From: Telluria mixta
Lineage (GTDB): Bacteria > Pseudomonadota > Gammaproteobacteria > Burkholderiales > Burkholderiaceae_D
Assembly (NCBI RefSeq): GCF_029223865.1
Contig: NZ_CP119520.1
Coordinates: forward strand, 4,526,001 to 4,590,000
Direction: 5' to 3'
DNA: 64,000 bases
The notes beneath the pieces were generated by a model, which saw only the letters and a list, made by a program, of their open reading frames with translations, ran no database searches and was not told the origin of the DNA. Every line of letters begins with the position of its first letter. Within the stretch, counting starts at the first letter, position 1. The position numbers and the translations under genes were made by a program. Shown piece after piece: positions 1 through 8,700 of the stretch.

Positions 1-1751
1 GGGAGGCCGTGGTGGTGGACGACGGCTCGCGCGACGCCACGGCGGCGGTCGTCGCCCCCTTCCTGGAAGATGGGCGCATCCGCTACCTCGCGCTGGACGC
101 GAACGAGGGGCTGGGACGGGCGCTGAACGTGGCGCTGGACGCGACGACGGCGCCGCTCGTCGCCTACCTGCCCAGCGACGACGTGCTTTATCCGCGCCAC
201 CTGGAGACGCTGGCGGCGGCGCTCGCGGCGGCGCCGGAGGCCGTGCTGGCGGTGTCCGGCGTGCGCTGGCACTACAACCGCGAGGCCGAAGGATCCGTCC
301 CCGGCGAGGGGCTACAGCTCGTCCAGGCCATGCACCGGCGCACCGGCTTGCGCTGGACCGAGCGCGCCGAGCTCGAGTCCGACGACCTCGACCGGCTGTA
401 CTGGTCGCGCCTGCAGGCGCTGGGCGCCAGCGTGGGGACGGGTATCGTGTCCTGCGAGTGGGTCGACCACCCGCGCCAGCGCCACAAGCTGATGCGCGAG
501 CCGGCGGGCGGCATCAACCCGTTCCGCCGGCACTACCGCGTGCACACGCCGCTGCGCTTTCACACGCGCACGGGTAATCCGATCGACGAGGTGGCGCTGT
601 ACCGCCGCCTGCGCGAACGTCCGCCGACGCCGCGCGCGCAAGACGGCCTCACGATCCTGCTCGTGGGCGAACTGGCCTACAACGCGGAACGCGTGCTGGC
701 GCTGGAAGAGCAGGGGCACACCTTGTACGGCCTGTGGACGGACACGCCGGCGTGGTTCAACGCGGTGGGCCCGCTGCCGTTCGGCCACGTCGAAGACCTG
801 CCCCGCGACGACTGGCGCGCGGCGCTGCGGCGGCTCCGACCCGACGTGATCTACGCGCAGCTGAACTGGCAGGCCGTGCCGTTCTGCCACGATGTCCTGT
901 TAGCCAGCGCGGGCATCCCGTTTGTCTGGCACTTCAAGGAAGGGCCGTTCATCTGCCTGGAGAAGGGCACGTGGCCGCAACTGCTCGACCTGTACCGCAT
1001 GGCGGACGGACGCATCTTCAGCTGCCCCGAGACGCGTGACTGGTTCGAGTTGGCGTCGCCGGGCCTGACGCGCACCCGTCCGTGCCACGTCCTCGACGGC
1101 GACCTGCCCAAGCGCGACTGGTTCGACGGTCCCGTCGCGCCGCCGCTGTCCGCCGCCGACGGCGAGGTCCACACGGTCGTGCCGGGCCGCCCGATCGGGC
1201 TGCACCCGCCCACGGTCGCGGCACTGGCGGCGGCCGGCATCCACCTGCATTTCTACGGCGACTTCACGCATGGCCAGTGGCGCGAGTGGATCGCGACGAC
1301 GCAGGCACTGGCGGCTCACCACCTGCACCTGCACGGCAACGTGGCGCAAGACCGCTGGGTCGAGGAATTCTCGCGCTACGACGCCGGCTGGCTGCATTGC
1401 TTCGCGAGCCGCAATGCAGGCGAGCTGCGCCGCGCGGACTGGGACGACCTGAACCTGCCGGCCCGCGTCGCCACGTTGGCCGCGGCCGGCCTGCCGCTGA
1501 TCCAGCGCGACAACGGCGACGCTATCGTCGCGGCGCAGGCGCTGGCGCGCCGGCTCGGTGTCGGCGTGTTTTATGACGACATCGATTCACTGGCGGCGCA
1601 GTTGCGGGACGGACCGCATATGCAGGCACTGCGCGCGCGCATGTGGGCGCGGCGCGAGCAGTTCTGCTTCGACACGCATGTGCCGGCGCTCGTCGCGTTC
1701 TTCCGGCAAGTCATCGCCCATGCGAGCAGCGGGCCGCGGGTGGCAGGCTAG
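1..1751 (+). CDS. Two-domain glycosyltransferase, 5'-truncated by window edge
   Basis: The reading frame is open to the left edge (frame begins at base 3), so the true start lies outside. The first visible residues, VVDDGSRDAT, are the nucleotide-sugar binding motif of family-2 (GT-A) glycosyltransferases, with the DXD-like PSDD following near residue 57. After about residue 210 a second half begins (LTILLVGELAYNAERVLALE) that reads like a GT-B enzyme: an LRPDVIYAQ strand, a long Rossmann-like core, and an RVATLAAAGLP segment near the end, as in GT4 C-terminal lobes. It therefore looks like a GT2-GT4 fusion for a surface glycan. It converges with the Sel1 gene 7 bp away. The donor and acceptor sugars cannot be told from the sequence. 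Confidence 0.8.
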   Translation, partial: EAVVVDDGSRDATAAVVAPFLEDGRIRYLALDANEGLGRALNVALDATTAPLVAYLPSDDVLYPRHLETLAAALAAAPEAVLAVSGVRWHYNREAEGSVPGEGLQLVQAMHRRTGLRWTERAELESDDLDRLYWSRLQALGASVGTGIVSCEWVDHPRQRHKLMREPAGGINPFRRHYRVHTPLRFHTRTGNPIDEVALYRRLRERPPTPRAQDGLTILLVGELAYNAERVLALEEQGHTLYGLWTDTPAWFNAVGPLPFGHVEDLPRDDWRAALRRLRPDVIYAQLNWQAVPFCHDVLLASAGIPFVWHFKEGPFICLEKGTWPQLLDLYRMADGRIFSCPETRDWFELASPGLTRTRPCHVLDGDLPKRDWFDGPVAPPLSAADGEVHTVVPGRPIGLHPPTVAALAAAGIHLHFYGDFTHGQWREWIATTQALAAHHLHLHGNVAQDRWVEEFSRYDAGWLHCFASRNAGELRRADWDDLNLPARVATLAAAGLPLIQRDNGDAIVAAQALARRLGVGVFYDDIDSLAAQLRDGPHMQALRARMWARREQFCFDTHVPALVAFFRQVIAHASSGPRVAG

Positions 1752-1758
1752 ACGGTGA

Positions 1759-2262
1759 TCATGGCGCTGCGCGATCCAGTTGGGCGAGGTAGTCGGCCGC
1801 TTCGTTCACGCCTTCCTCGGCCGCCTTGCGGAGCCATGTCCGCGCTTCGGCGATATTTTTCTGGATGCCATATCCCTCCGCCAGGGCGACGCCATAGTGA
1901 TAGCGGGCGAGGCTCGGATAGCTCGAACCGTCGTCCAGTTGGGCCGCCCGGCGCATCAGGGCGGTCGATTGCGCGGCGTCCTCGCGGATGCCGATGCCGG
2001 TTTCGTACATCTGCGCCAGGCCGATCATGGAAAACACGTCGTTCCAGCGCCGGATGCAGTCTTCGAAGATCTGGATGGCGGCCGCGTGGTCGCCGGTCTT
2101 GTTCGCCGCATAGCCGTACAGGCATTTGATGCGCTTGGTGCTGGTGACGTAGGACCGATAGCTCAGTTCGCTTTCGGCATCGCGATTGCCGCCCGGCTGG
2201 GCATGTGCCGCCGCGCCGTGAAGGGCGGCACACGACATGGTCCAGATCAGTAACTTGCGCAT
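1759..2262 (-). CDS. Exported Sel1-repeat (TPR-like) protein
   Basis: 167 residues. The start is the ATG of MRKLLIW, with GAGGGAG just upstream; a longer open frame continues upstream but lacks support. A signal peptide (MRKLLIWTMSCAALHGAAAHAQ) ends in an AHA-Q cleavage site. The body carries TPR/Sel1-type helices: a GDHAAAIQIFEDCIRRW helix pair, then MIGLAQMYETGIGIREDAAQS and HYGVALAEGYGIQKNIAEARTWLRKAAEEG, which match the Sel1 pattern of A-x2-LG-x2-Y-x2-G-x-G. Such periplasmic proteins usually mediate protein contacts. The partner is unknown and the neighbours do not suggest one. Confidence 0.8.
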   Translation of the reverse strand: MRKLLIWTMSCAALHGAAAHAQPGGNRDAESELSYRSYVTSTKRIKCLYGYAANKTGDHAAAIQIFEDCIRRWNDVFSMIGLAQMYETGIGIREDAAQSTALMRRAAQLDDGSSYPSLARYHYGVALAEGYGIQKNIAEARTWLRKAAEEGVNEAADYLAQLDRAAP

Positions 2263-2380
2263 TGGATCTCCCTCGTTGATGACAGTGGTTGATCCTTCAG
2301 CAATATTCAGACCATGGCCTGGCGGCCGTCCGGACGTGCGGTGTGTCACGTTATGGCACAGGCACGCGTGCCGGCGTTGC

Positions 2381-3622
2381 TCAAGGCTGTCGCAACAGGT
2401 CGGCGCGCGGATAGCCCCAGTGCGGTACAGGTCGGGGGCAGGGCGCCGCTGCGTCGTCGGCATAGTCGATCGTCGAGAAATTGGCGCTGCCCAGCGGGCT
2501 CCAGCGCGCGTCCGTCGCCGTCGTGCCATCGATGGCCGGCGCCCGGGCGAACCGCAGCCATGCGTTGAAGTGGCAATTGTTCTGTTGCAGGTCGTGCAGC
2601 CGGGCGAGGCTGTCGCGCGCGTCGCCTTGCCAGGCCAATTGCACATCGTCGCCGGCGGCGCGGCCTGCGATCCCGGCGGGGCAGGATGCGACCGGCGTGA
2701 TGCCAGGCGCGACGCTGAGCTGGCCGCGGCGCAGGTGGTAGCTGCCGTGCGTGGCATCGGTGGCCACCGTCACGAACGACCAGCACAGCGGATTGGCAGG
2801 ATAGGCGGACAGGGCGGTGTCGAGCAGGCGCTCGCCCGGGTCGAGGCGGGCGATGGCTGTCGCGACCGTATCGCGGGCCGTGTGCATGGCCGCTGCCTGC
2901 AGCGCAACGAAGGCGACGGATGCGGCCAGCCCGGCGGCCAGTACGGTGCGGCCACGGTCACCGCCTGCCCGCCGCATCCGCCAGCGTGCAATCCACGCCA
3001 GGACACCGGCCAGGGCCAGCAGCCCGGCCAGCGAACCCCATTGCAGGAATCCGGCGAACGTGACGGCGACGGGCACGCCCACCAGCAAGGCCAGCAGCAG
3101 CCCACGCCACACCGGACTGCGCGCCATGAGGGCGAGCGGGATGCCGAACGCGATCCAGAACACGGGCTCGACGATAAAGATGAGGTCGCCGTAATACCAG
3201 CGCGCATTGAACGGCCAGAACGGATGCACGCCGTAGACGTTCAGGCCGTCCATCGAAATATGCAGCACCATGCCGACGCAGGCCGCCAGCAGCGCCGCGG
3301 TCCGGGCACGCGGGCTGGTGCGCAGCAGGCCGCGCGCGGCCGGCCACAGCAGCCACACGAGTCCCAGCAGCAGTGCGACTTCGCCGAGCACCGCCAGCAA
3401 CGTGTGCGTATGGCCGCGGTGATGCAGCAGATAGCCCAGCGGCGCTTCGAGCAGCTTCGTGAGCACGAGGTCCAGGTCGGGGAAATTGCTCGCGAGGCAG
3501 CCGATGGTAAGCAGCATGCGCGTTCGCACGCGCTGCGCGTCGGATGTCGCCTCGGGCGGGACGCTGCGGTCGATCAGCGCGCCGATGCCGAGGCCGACGA
3601 CGGAGTGGGTAAGATTATCCAT
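2381..3622 (-). CDS. YdjM/LexA-binding-family inner membrane protein (metal-dependent hydrolase-like)
   Basis: 413 residues. The N-terminus MDNLTHSVVGLGIGALID is the signature of the membrane-bound YdjM-like family (PF04307, often labelled metal-dependent hydrolase). Conserved family features are the early THS, CLASNFPDLD near residue 45, and HHRGHTHT near residue 67, which supply candidate metal-binding His and Asp residues. About six hydrophobic helices follow between residues 75 and 260, then a soluble C-terminal region of about 150 residues. In E. coli the short homologue YdjM is SOS-controlled. No LexA box was looked for systematically here, and the biochemical role is unknown. Confidence 0.8.
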   Translation of the reverse strand: MDNLTHSVVGLGIGALIDRSVPPEATSDAQRVRTRMLLTIGCLASNFPDLDLVLTKLLEAPLGYLLHHRGHTHTLLAVLGEVALLLGLVWLLWPAARGLLRTSPRARTAALLAACVGMVLHISMDGLNVYGVHPFWPFNARWYYGDLIFIVEPVFWIAFGIPLALMARSPVWRGLLLALLVGVPVAVTFAGFLQWGSLAGLLALAGVLAWIARWRMRRAGGDRGRTVLAAGLAASVAFVALQAAAMHTARDTVATAIARLDPGERLLDTALSAYPANPLCWSFVTVATDATHGSYHLRRGQLSVAPGITPVASCPAGIAGRAAGDDVQLAWQGDARDSLARLHDLQQNNCHFNAWLRFARAPAIDGTTATDARWSPLGSANFSTIDYADDAAAPCPRPVPHWGYPRADLLRQP

Positions 3623-3662
3623 CCTGCAATCTTACCCAAATCACAAGCTGGCGACGCGCGAA

Positions 3663-4961
3663 CTACCCGTTCCGTACTTTGCTGTTGGCGTACACCCACG
3701 TGTATTCGGCGCCAAACAGGAAAATCTGCGCGGAATAGTAGAACCACGCGACGAGAATGACAAACGAGCCGGCTGCGCCAAAGCCCGTTGCCACGCTCGA
3801 TTTCGCAAGGTACAGCCCGATCAATGATTTGCCCACGTTGAAGAGCAACGCTGTCACTGCGGACCCCATCCAGACATCGTGCCAGGATATCTTCGCGGTT
3901 GGCATGATCTTGTAGATCATCGCAAACAGGACTGTGAAGAGAGCGAACGACGCGATGAAATTCAATACGCTTGCCAACACGCTTTCCGCTGCAGCGCCTC
4001 CGCCCAACCATTCGCCCGTCGCTGCGAGCGCGGCGCTGACGATGAGGGAAATCATCAGCATGAATGCAAATCCGAGAACCAGCCCGAAGGATAATACGCG
4101 GCTGCGCAACCAACCCCAGACGCCCGTCGGTTTCTGTTTCGCCGGCACCTGCCAGATGCGGTCCAGATCGGTTTGCAGCTCGGCGAACGTGGCGGTGGCG
4201 CCCAGCAGCAAAAGAACGCCGCCGATGATACTGGCGACCACCCCGGTGGACCGTTCACGCGCGGCGTTCAGCAAGCCCTGCACAGCCGTCGCACCTTCCT
4301 GACCCATGATGCCTTGAAGCTGCGCAATAATTGCGCCTTGTGCAGCGTCCTGTCCAAATACCATCCCGGCAATCGCGATGATCAGGACCAGCAGCGGTGC
4401 CAGGGAAAACAGCGTGTAATACGAAAGCGCCGCCCCCATGCTCGGCGCGTAATCATCCATCCATGCATTTGCCGCCGCCTTGAATATTTGCCACTGCCTG
4501 CCGATCCAGCTCGCCGAGGTGTGCTCGAACTTCGGGCGCGGGGGAGTGTTTGGGGAGGATTCCGCATCCTTCGCGTCAGGTTTATGTTCCTCCGGACGCG
4601 TCGGCGCATATGCCGTTTCTTTCTGGACCGCGGCGGACGCATCGACGTGGGCATTGCTCCTGGCCGAGGCAAAAGACGCCAACAGCGATACAAGAACACT
4701 ACCGACCTTCAGCATGTCGCCAGTGTCGTGGCTGCGCTCTGGTGCCTTCTCCGGTGCCCTGTCGGATACAGGGTCTTTTTTGCGCCTCAGGAGCGCATAG
4801 CCCGCCGCCGCGACGCCCAGTACGGCGGCGCCGCGCACGTACGGAGAGGAAAGCACGTCTGAAGCCTTCGATTTCAACGCGTTGAATTGCTCATACGTTC
4901 CCGGCTCGGCGGCAGCTGCGCGGGTTTCGGCCTCATGCATTTCGTGAGCGGTAGTGGTCAT
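3663..4961 (-). CDS. YihY/BrkB family membrane protein with long N-terminal extension
   Basis: 432 residues. Residues from about 160 on (WQIFKAAANAWMDDYAPSMG, then AALSYYTLFSLAPLLVLIIA) are the YihY/BrkB/UPF0761 fold, with about six transmembrane helices ending near VLVAWFYYSAQIFLFGAEY. The family was once annotated as ribonuclease BN, which is not supported. The first 160 residues are extra: an Ala/Glu-rich start, one hydrophobic segment (VRGAAVLGVAAAGYALL) followed by basic residues, a second one (VGSVLVSLLASFASA), and a charged Pro-rich linker. The start is supported by GAGGA five bases upstream. It resembles small envelope-stress membrane proteins fused to BrkB. The function is unknown. 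Confidence 0.85.
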   Translation of the reverse strand: MTTTAHEMHEAETRAAAAEPGTYEQFNALKSKASDVLSSPYVRGAAVLGVAAAGYALLRRKKDPVSDRAPEKAPERSHDTGDMLKVGSVLVSLLASFASARSNAHVDASAAVQKETAYAPTRPEEHKPDAKDAESSPNTPPRPKFEHTSASWIGRQWQIFKAAANAWMDDYAPSMGAALSYYTLFSLAPLLVLIIAIAGMVFGQDAAQGAIIAQLQGIMGQEGATAVQGLLNAARERSTGVVASIIGGVLLLLGATATFAELQTDLDRIWQVPAKQKPTGVWGWLRSRVLSFGLVLGFAFMLMISLIVSAALAATGEWLGGGAAAESVLASVLNFIASFALFTVLFAMIYKIMPTAKISWHDVWMGSAVTALLFNVGKSLIGLYLAKSSVATGFGAAGSFVILVAWFYYSAQIFLFGAEYTWVYANSKVRNG

Positions 4962-5074
4962 ATTGTCCTCATGTGGTCGGCATTCGTGCCGGGCCGCCTC
5001 GTTGGTCCAGTACCGAATCCTATTGCTTGATGCTGGAAAGCTTTACCGTAAGGCTTCCGTCAATAGTGTTCGGT

Positions 5075-5089
5075 ACGGTGACTCACCGT
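5075..5089. promoter_or_regulatory. Perfect 7-bp inverted repeat in the gap upstream of the BrkB gene
   Basis: The gap 4962-5179 holds ACGGTGA-C-TCACCGT, a perfect palindrome with a one-base centre. The centre is too tight for an RNA hairpin, so a protein-binding site is more likely. It lies about 115 bp upstream of the BrkB start codon and downstream of the phosphopantetheinyl transferase stop. No cognate regulator can be named. Confidence 0.35.
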
Positions 5090-5179
5090 CTGCTGCAGCA
5101 AAATGAGGATTGCAACTGAAATGCCATGCACGCCGATGAAGTAGACGCTGGGGCAACTGCAGGGTCTTGTCAGATGCGC

Positions 5180-5749
5180 TTAGTCGGGCAGCACGGCGAC
5201 GCTACCCACGTAACCGTCCGGCAGCACCAATGACAGGCATGAGCACGCCGACAGCAGCGGTTCATCGCTGGCGCTCCATTCTGCCAACGCCAGCCCGCGG
5301 CATTTGAGCCGGGCTTCGCGTTCGCTCCATGCGCGCGCGAACGCGGGCATGCCGGTCAGCGTGGCCGCGCACCCGGGACCGAGATAGTCGCGGGCGACCG
5401 CTTGCCAGTCGGGGACGTCGGTAACTTGCATGAGGTCGATGCCGACGGCGCCGGCGTCCAGCCGGAAGGCTGCCACGGACAGGTGGCCGTCGTGGCTGAT
5501 CGACAGCCCGATGCGATGGCCGTCGAGCAGGGCATACGGTGCTTCACCCGGCGCGCCGCACAGTTGGATGGCTGCAGCAGGCAACCCGCTCGCCTCCGCC
5601 AGCGCGGCGAGCAGCGCCAAACGAATCGTACGCCGCGCCGTCGCGCGGTCCGGCTGCCCGCACACGCCAACGATGTGCAAAACGTCGGACGCCGGCGCCT
5701 CCGCAAAGCCGCCGCCAGCCCACCAGCGCACGGCCAATGCGTGGTCCAT
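5180..5749 (-). CDS. 4'-phosphopantetheinyl transferase (Sfp type)
   Basis: 189 residues. The protein moves the phosphopantetheine arm of CoA to the serine of a carrier domain. Family motifs are present: GIDLMQV (the Mg-binding GIDxxx) near residue 107 and AWSEREARLK (the W-x3-EA-x2-K motif) near residue 148. The ISHDGHLSVAAF segment is the usual SHS-like element. At 189 residues it is somewhat short for the Sfp group (about 220-240). Its ATG shares one base with the TGA of the NRPS-like gene (TGATG), so the two are translationally coupled. That strongly implies the carrier domain of 5749-9774 is its substrate. Confidence 0.9.
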   Translation of the reverse strand: MDHALAVRWWAGGGFAEAPASDVLHIVGVCGQPDRATARRTIRLALLAALAEASGLPAAAIQLCGAPGEAPYALLDGHRIGLSISHDGHLSVAAFRLDAGAVGIDLMQVTDVPDWQAVARDYLGPGCAATLTGMPAFARAWSEREARLKCRGLALAEWSASDEPLLSACSCLSLVLPDGYVGSVAVLPD

Positions 5750-8700
5750 CACACCCGCTGCGGCGCCGCCGGCAACCCGTTCCACGCGGTCGCGGCCGGA
5801 ATGTGCTCGCCCTTCATGACGAGGGTCAGCGGGCCGATGCGGGCATTGTCCCCGACCTTCGCGCTGTACAGCACGGCGCTGCGCGGGCCCAGGTACACCT
5901 TGCTGCCGATGTCGACATGATCGATCTTCATCACGCGGTCCTCGAACAGGTGGGTCTGCGGGCAGGACAGCGCGTTCAGCTCGCTGTGGTCGCCGATCGT
6001 CACGCAGTCGAATTCCGTGATGTCCGTCGTGTCCATGTAGACGCCGCGGCCGATGCGGCAGCCCAGCAGGCTGAACGCGAGCGGCAGCCAGGGCGTGCCG
6101 CGCAGGTAGCGCATGAAGTTCGGTACGGCGATGCCTTCGTACATGTTCGTGACGCCTTCGGACAGCCACACGAACGGCGTCCACATCGGCTCGGCCCGCT
6201 TCTTGTAACGGCCCAGCAGCAGCCATTTGAACGCGAGCACGAACAGGTAGTTGCCGATGCCGTAGGCGAGGCTGATGAGGGCGAGGTCCCAGATCACTTC
6301 GCCCCAGCGGCCGGCGCCGGCGATCGGCATCAGGTCCAGCACGACCGTGTAGCCGACGGCGATGACGACCGCGTGCGGCGCGACGATGCGGAAGGCTTCC
6401 ACGAGCGCGCGGCCCAGGCGGCGCGCCGGCGACGGGCGGTAGGTCAGGTGTTCCGGATAGCCGCTGACCTGTTCGCGCGCGGGCAGGTGGATCGGCGGCG
6501 AGCCGAGCCACGTGTCGCCGCCCGTCATGCGCTCGTTCGCGGGCGCATGCGTGTGCACGCCCACGAGGACGCCTTCCGGCAGCACCGTGCCGTCCGGGAT
6601 GTAGCTGCCGTTGCCGACGAAGCTGCGGTTGGAGACGACAGTCGCTTCCATCGTCATCCAGCCGCCGTCGATCTGCTCGTCGCCCAGCATAACGGCGTCC
6701 GCGATGAAGGTCTCGTCGCCCAGGGTCAGCATGTCGGGGACGACGCCCAGCGCCGTCGAGATCTCGGCGTCGCGGCCGACCTTCGCGCCCAGCAGGCGAT
6801 ACCAGAACGGCGCGAACACGGTCGCGTAGATACCGTGCAGGACGTTCAGGCTCGATTCCTGGATATGGCTCACGAGCCATTTCTTGCAGTACGCGTTGCT
6901 GTGCACGGCCGAGCGGCCCGGCGTCATGCGCGGCAGGAAGCCCCAGCGGATGGCGGCCGAGACGAGCATCGTCAGCGCGATCAGCACGGCGGACGCGGGC
7001 AGCGCCAGCACGAAATAGCGCAGCAGCTGGCCCTGGATCGAGTTCTGCGCGAGGATCGGTAACGTACCGCGTTCGTCGAACCAGTCGATCAGCACGAAGC
7101 TGGGGAAGACGGGCATGAAGAACAGCGTGGCGACGAGCAGCATGCCGAACACGAAGAACAGGGCCTCGCCGGCGAGGCGGGCGCGGCTGACGTGCGGGCG
7201 CGGCGGCAGGGTCGACGGGTCGAACGCGTCGGCGTCGCGCGCGGGCGAGCCGCTCCAGACGCGGCCGTCAGGCACGCTCGCGCCATCCTGCAGCGCGGAC
7301 TGGCCCTCCAGGTGGCCGCGCCGGCCCACCTTGGTATTGCCTTCCAGGATCGCGTACGACGACACGCACGCGTCGTCGTCCAGCGCGATGCGGCCGAGGA
7401 TCAGCCGGCCCCGTTCCACGCGCCCGTTCTCGAAGTTGACGGCATTGCCGATGCTGACGTTGTCGCCGATATCGAGCAGGTCGGGGGCGCGGATCGTCAG
7501 CGAGCCGATCACGACGTCCTGCCCGATCTTCGCGCCGAGCAGGCGGAGATACCAGCCGTACAACGACGAGCCGGCCAGCAGGTAGGTCGGCGCGGCCTCG
7601 ACGAGGCGGTCGGCCAGCCACCAGCGGAAGTAGGTCGCGCCCCACAGCGGGTACACGCCGGGCTTCAAGCGGCCCGCGACGAGCCACTTTCCGCCGATGG
7701 CGAACACGAACTCCAGCAGTGTCGCGAGCAGGAACACACCGATGGACGCGGCGATGGCGCGCGTCACGGAGTCGCCCGGGTCGCCCGTGAAGAAGTGATA
7801 CGTGAAGAACGGCGCCAGCCACTGGGCCATGCGCAGCGTGATCAGCACGGGCACGGTCGCCAGCTGGGCGACGCCGCACAGCCAGCGGCGCGCTTCCGAC
7901 GGCGGCGTCCAGTCCTGCTCGACCGCAGCCGTGCCGGCGGCCTGGTCCAGGCCCGACGCGATGGCGCCGATCTGCCGGTGCGTATAAATGTCGCGCACCG
8001 TGACATGGGCGAAGCGCGGGTCGGCGCGCAGGGCAGTGGCGAGGCGGGCGGCGAAGAACGAGTGACCGCCCAGGTCGGTGAAGAAATCCAGTTCGCGCCG
8101 GATCGGCTGACCGGGGAACAATTTTTCCAACGCGGCGAACAGCGCTTCCTCGCCCAGCGTTTCCGCCACGTCCGATTCGGCCGGGTCGCTCGGCAGCGGG
8201 GCCGACAAGGCCATCGCCTTCAGGGCTTTCCTGTCGATCTTGCCGGACGTCAGGCGCGGCATCACGGACAATGGTTCGAAGCGGCTCGGCACCATGTACG
8301 GCGGCAGTTTTTCCGATAGCGCCCGGCGCAAGGTGGCTGGTGCGAGCTGTTCAGGCGTCGCGCCGGCGGCCGGGACGAGGTAGGCGACGAGGCGGTCGAT
8401 GCCGTCGTCCTTGCGCAGCAACACGGCCGTCGTGCCGATGCCATCCTGCTGCGCGAGCTGGGCTTCGATCTCGCCCAGTTCGACGCGAAAGCCCCGGATC
8501 TTGACCTGGTCGTCCGTGCGGCCCAGGCAAACGACCTGGCCATCCGGTTCGATCCGCGCGAGGTCGCCCGTGCGGTACAGGCGCGGATCGTCCGGGCCCG
8601 CGCTCCACGGGTTCGCGAGGAATTTCTCGGCCGTCAGGTCGGGACGGCCGAGGTAACCGGCCGACAGGCCCGGGCCGATGATGCACAGCTCGCCCGTGTC

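Noticed and set aside
2237..3760. A 507-codon plus-strand frame over the YdjM-like gene
   Set aside because: The opposite strand carries a recognisable membrane protein. This translation is a low-complexity shadow.
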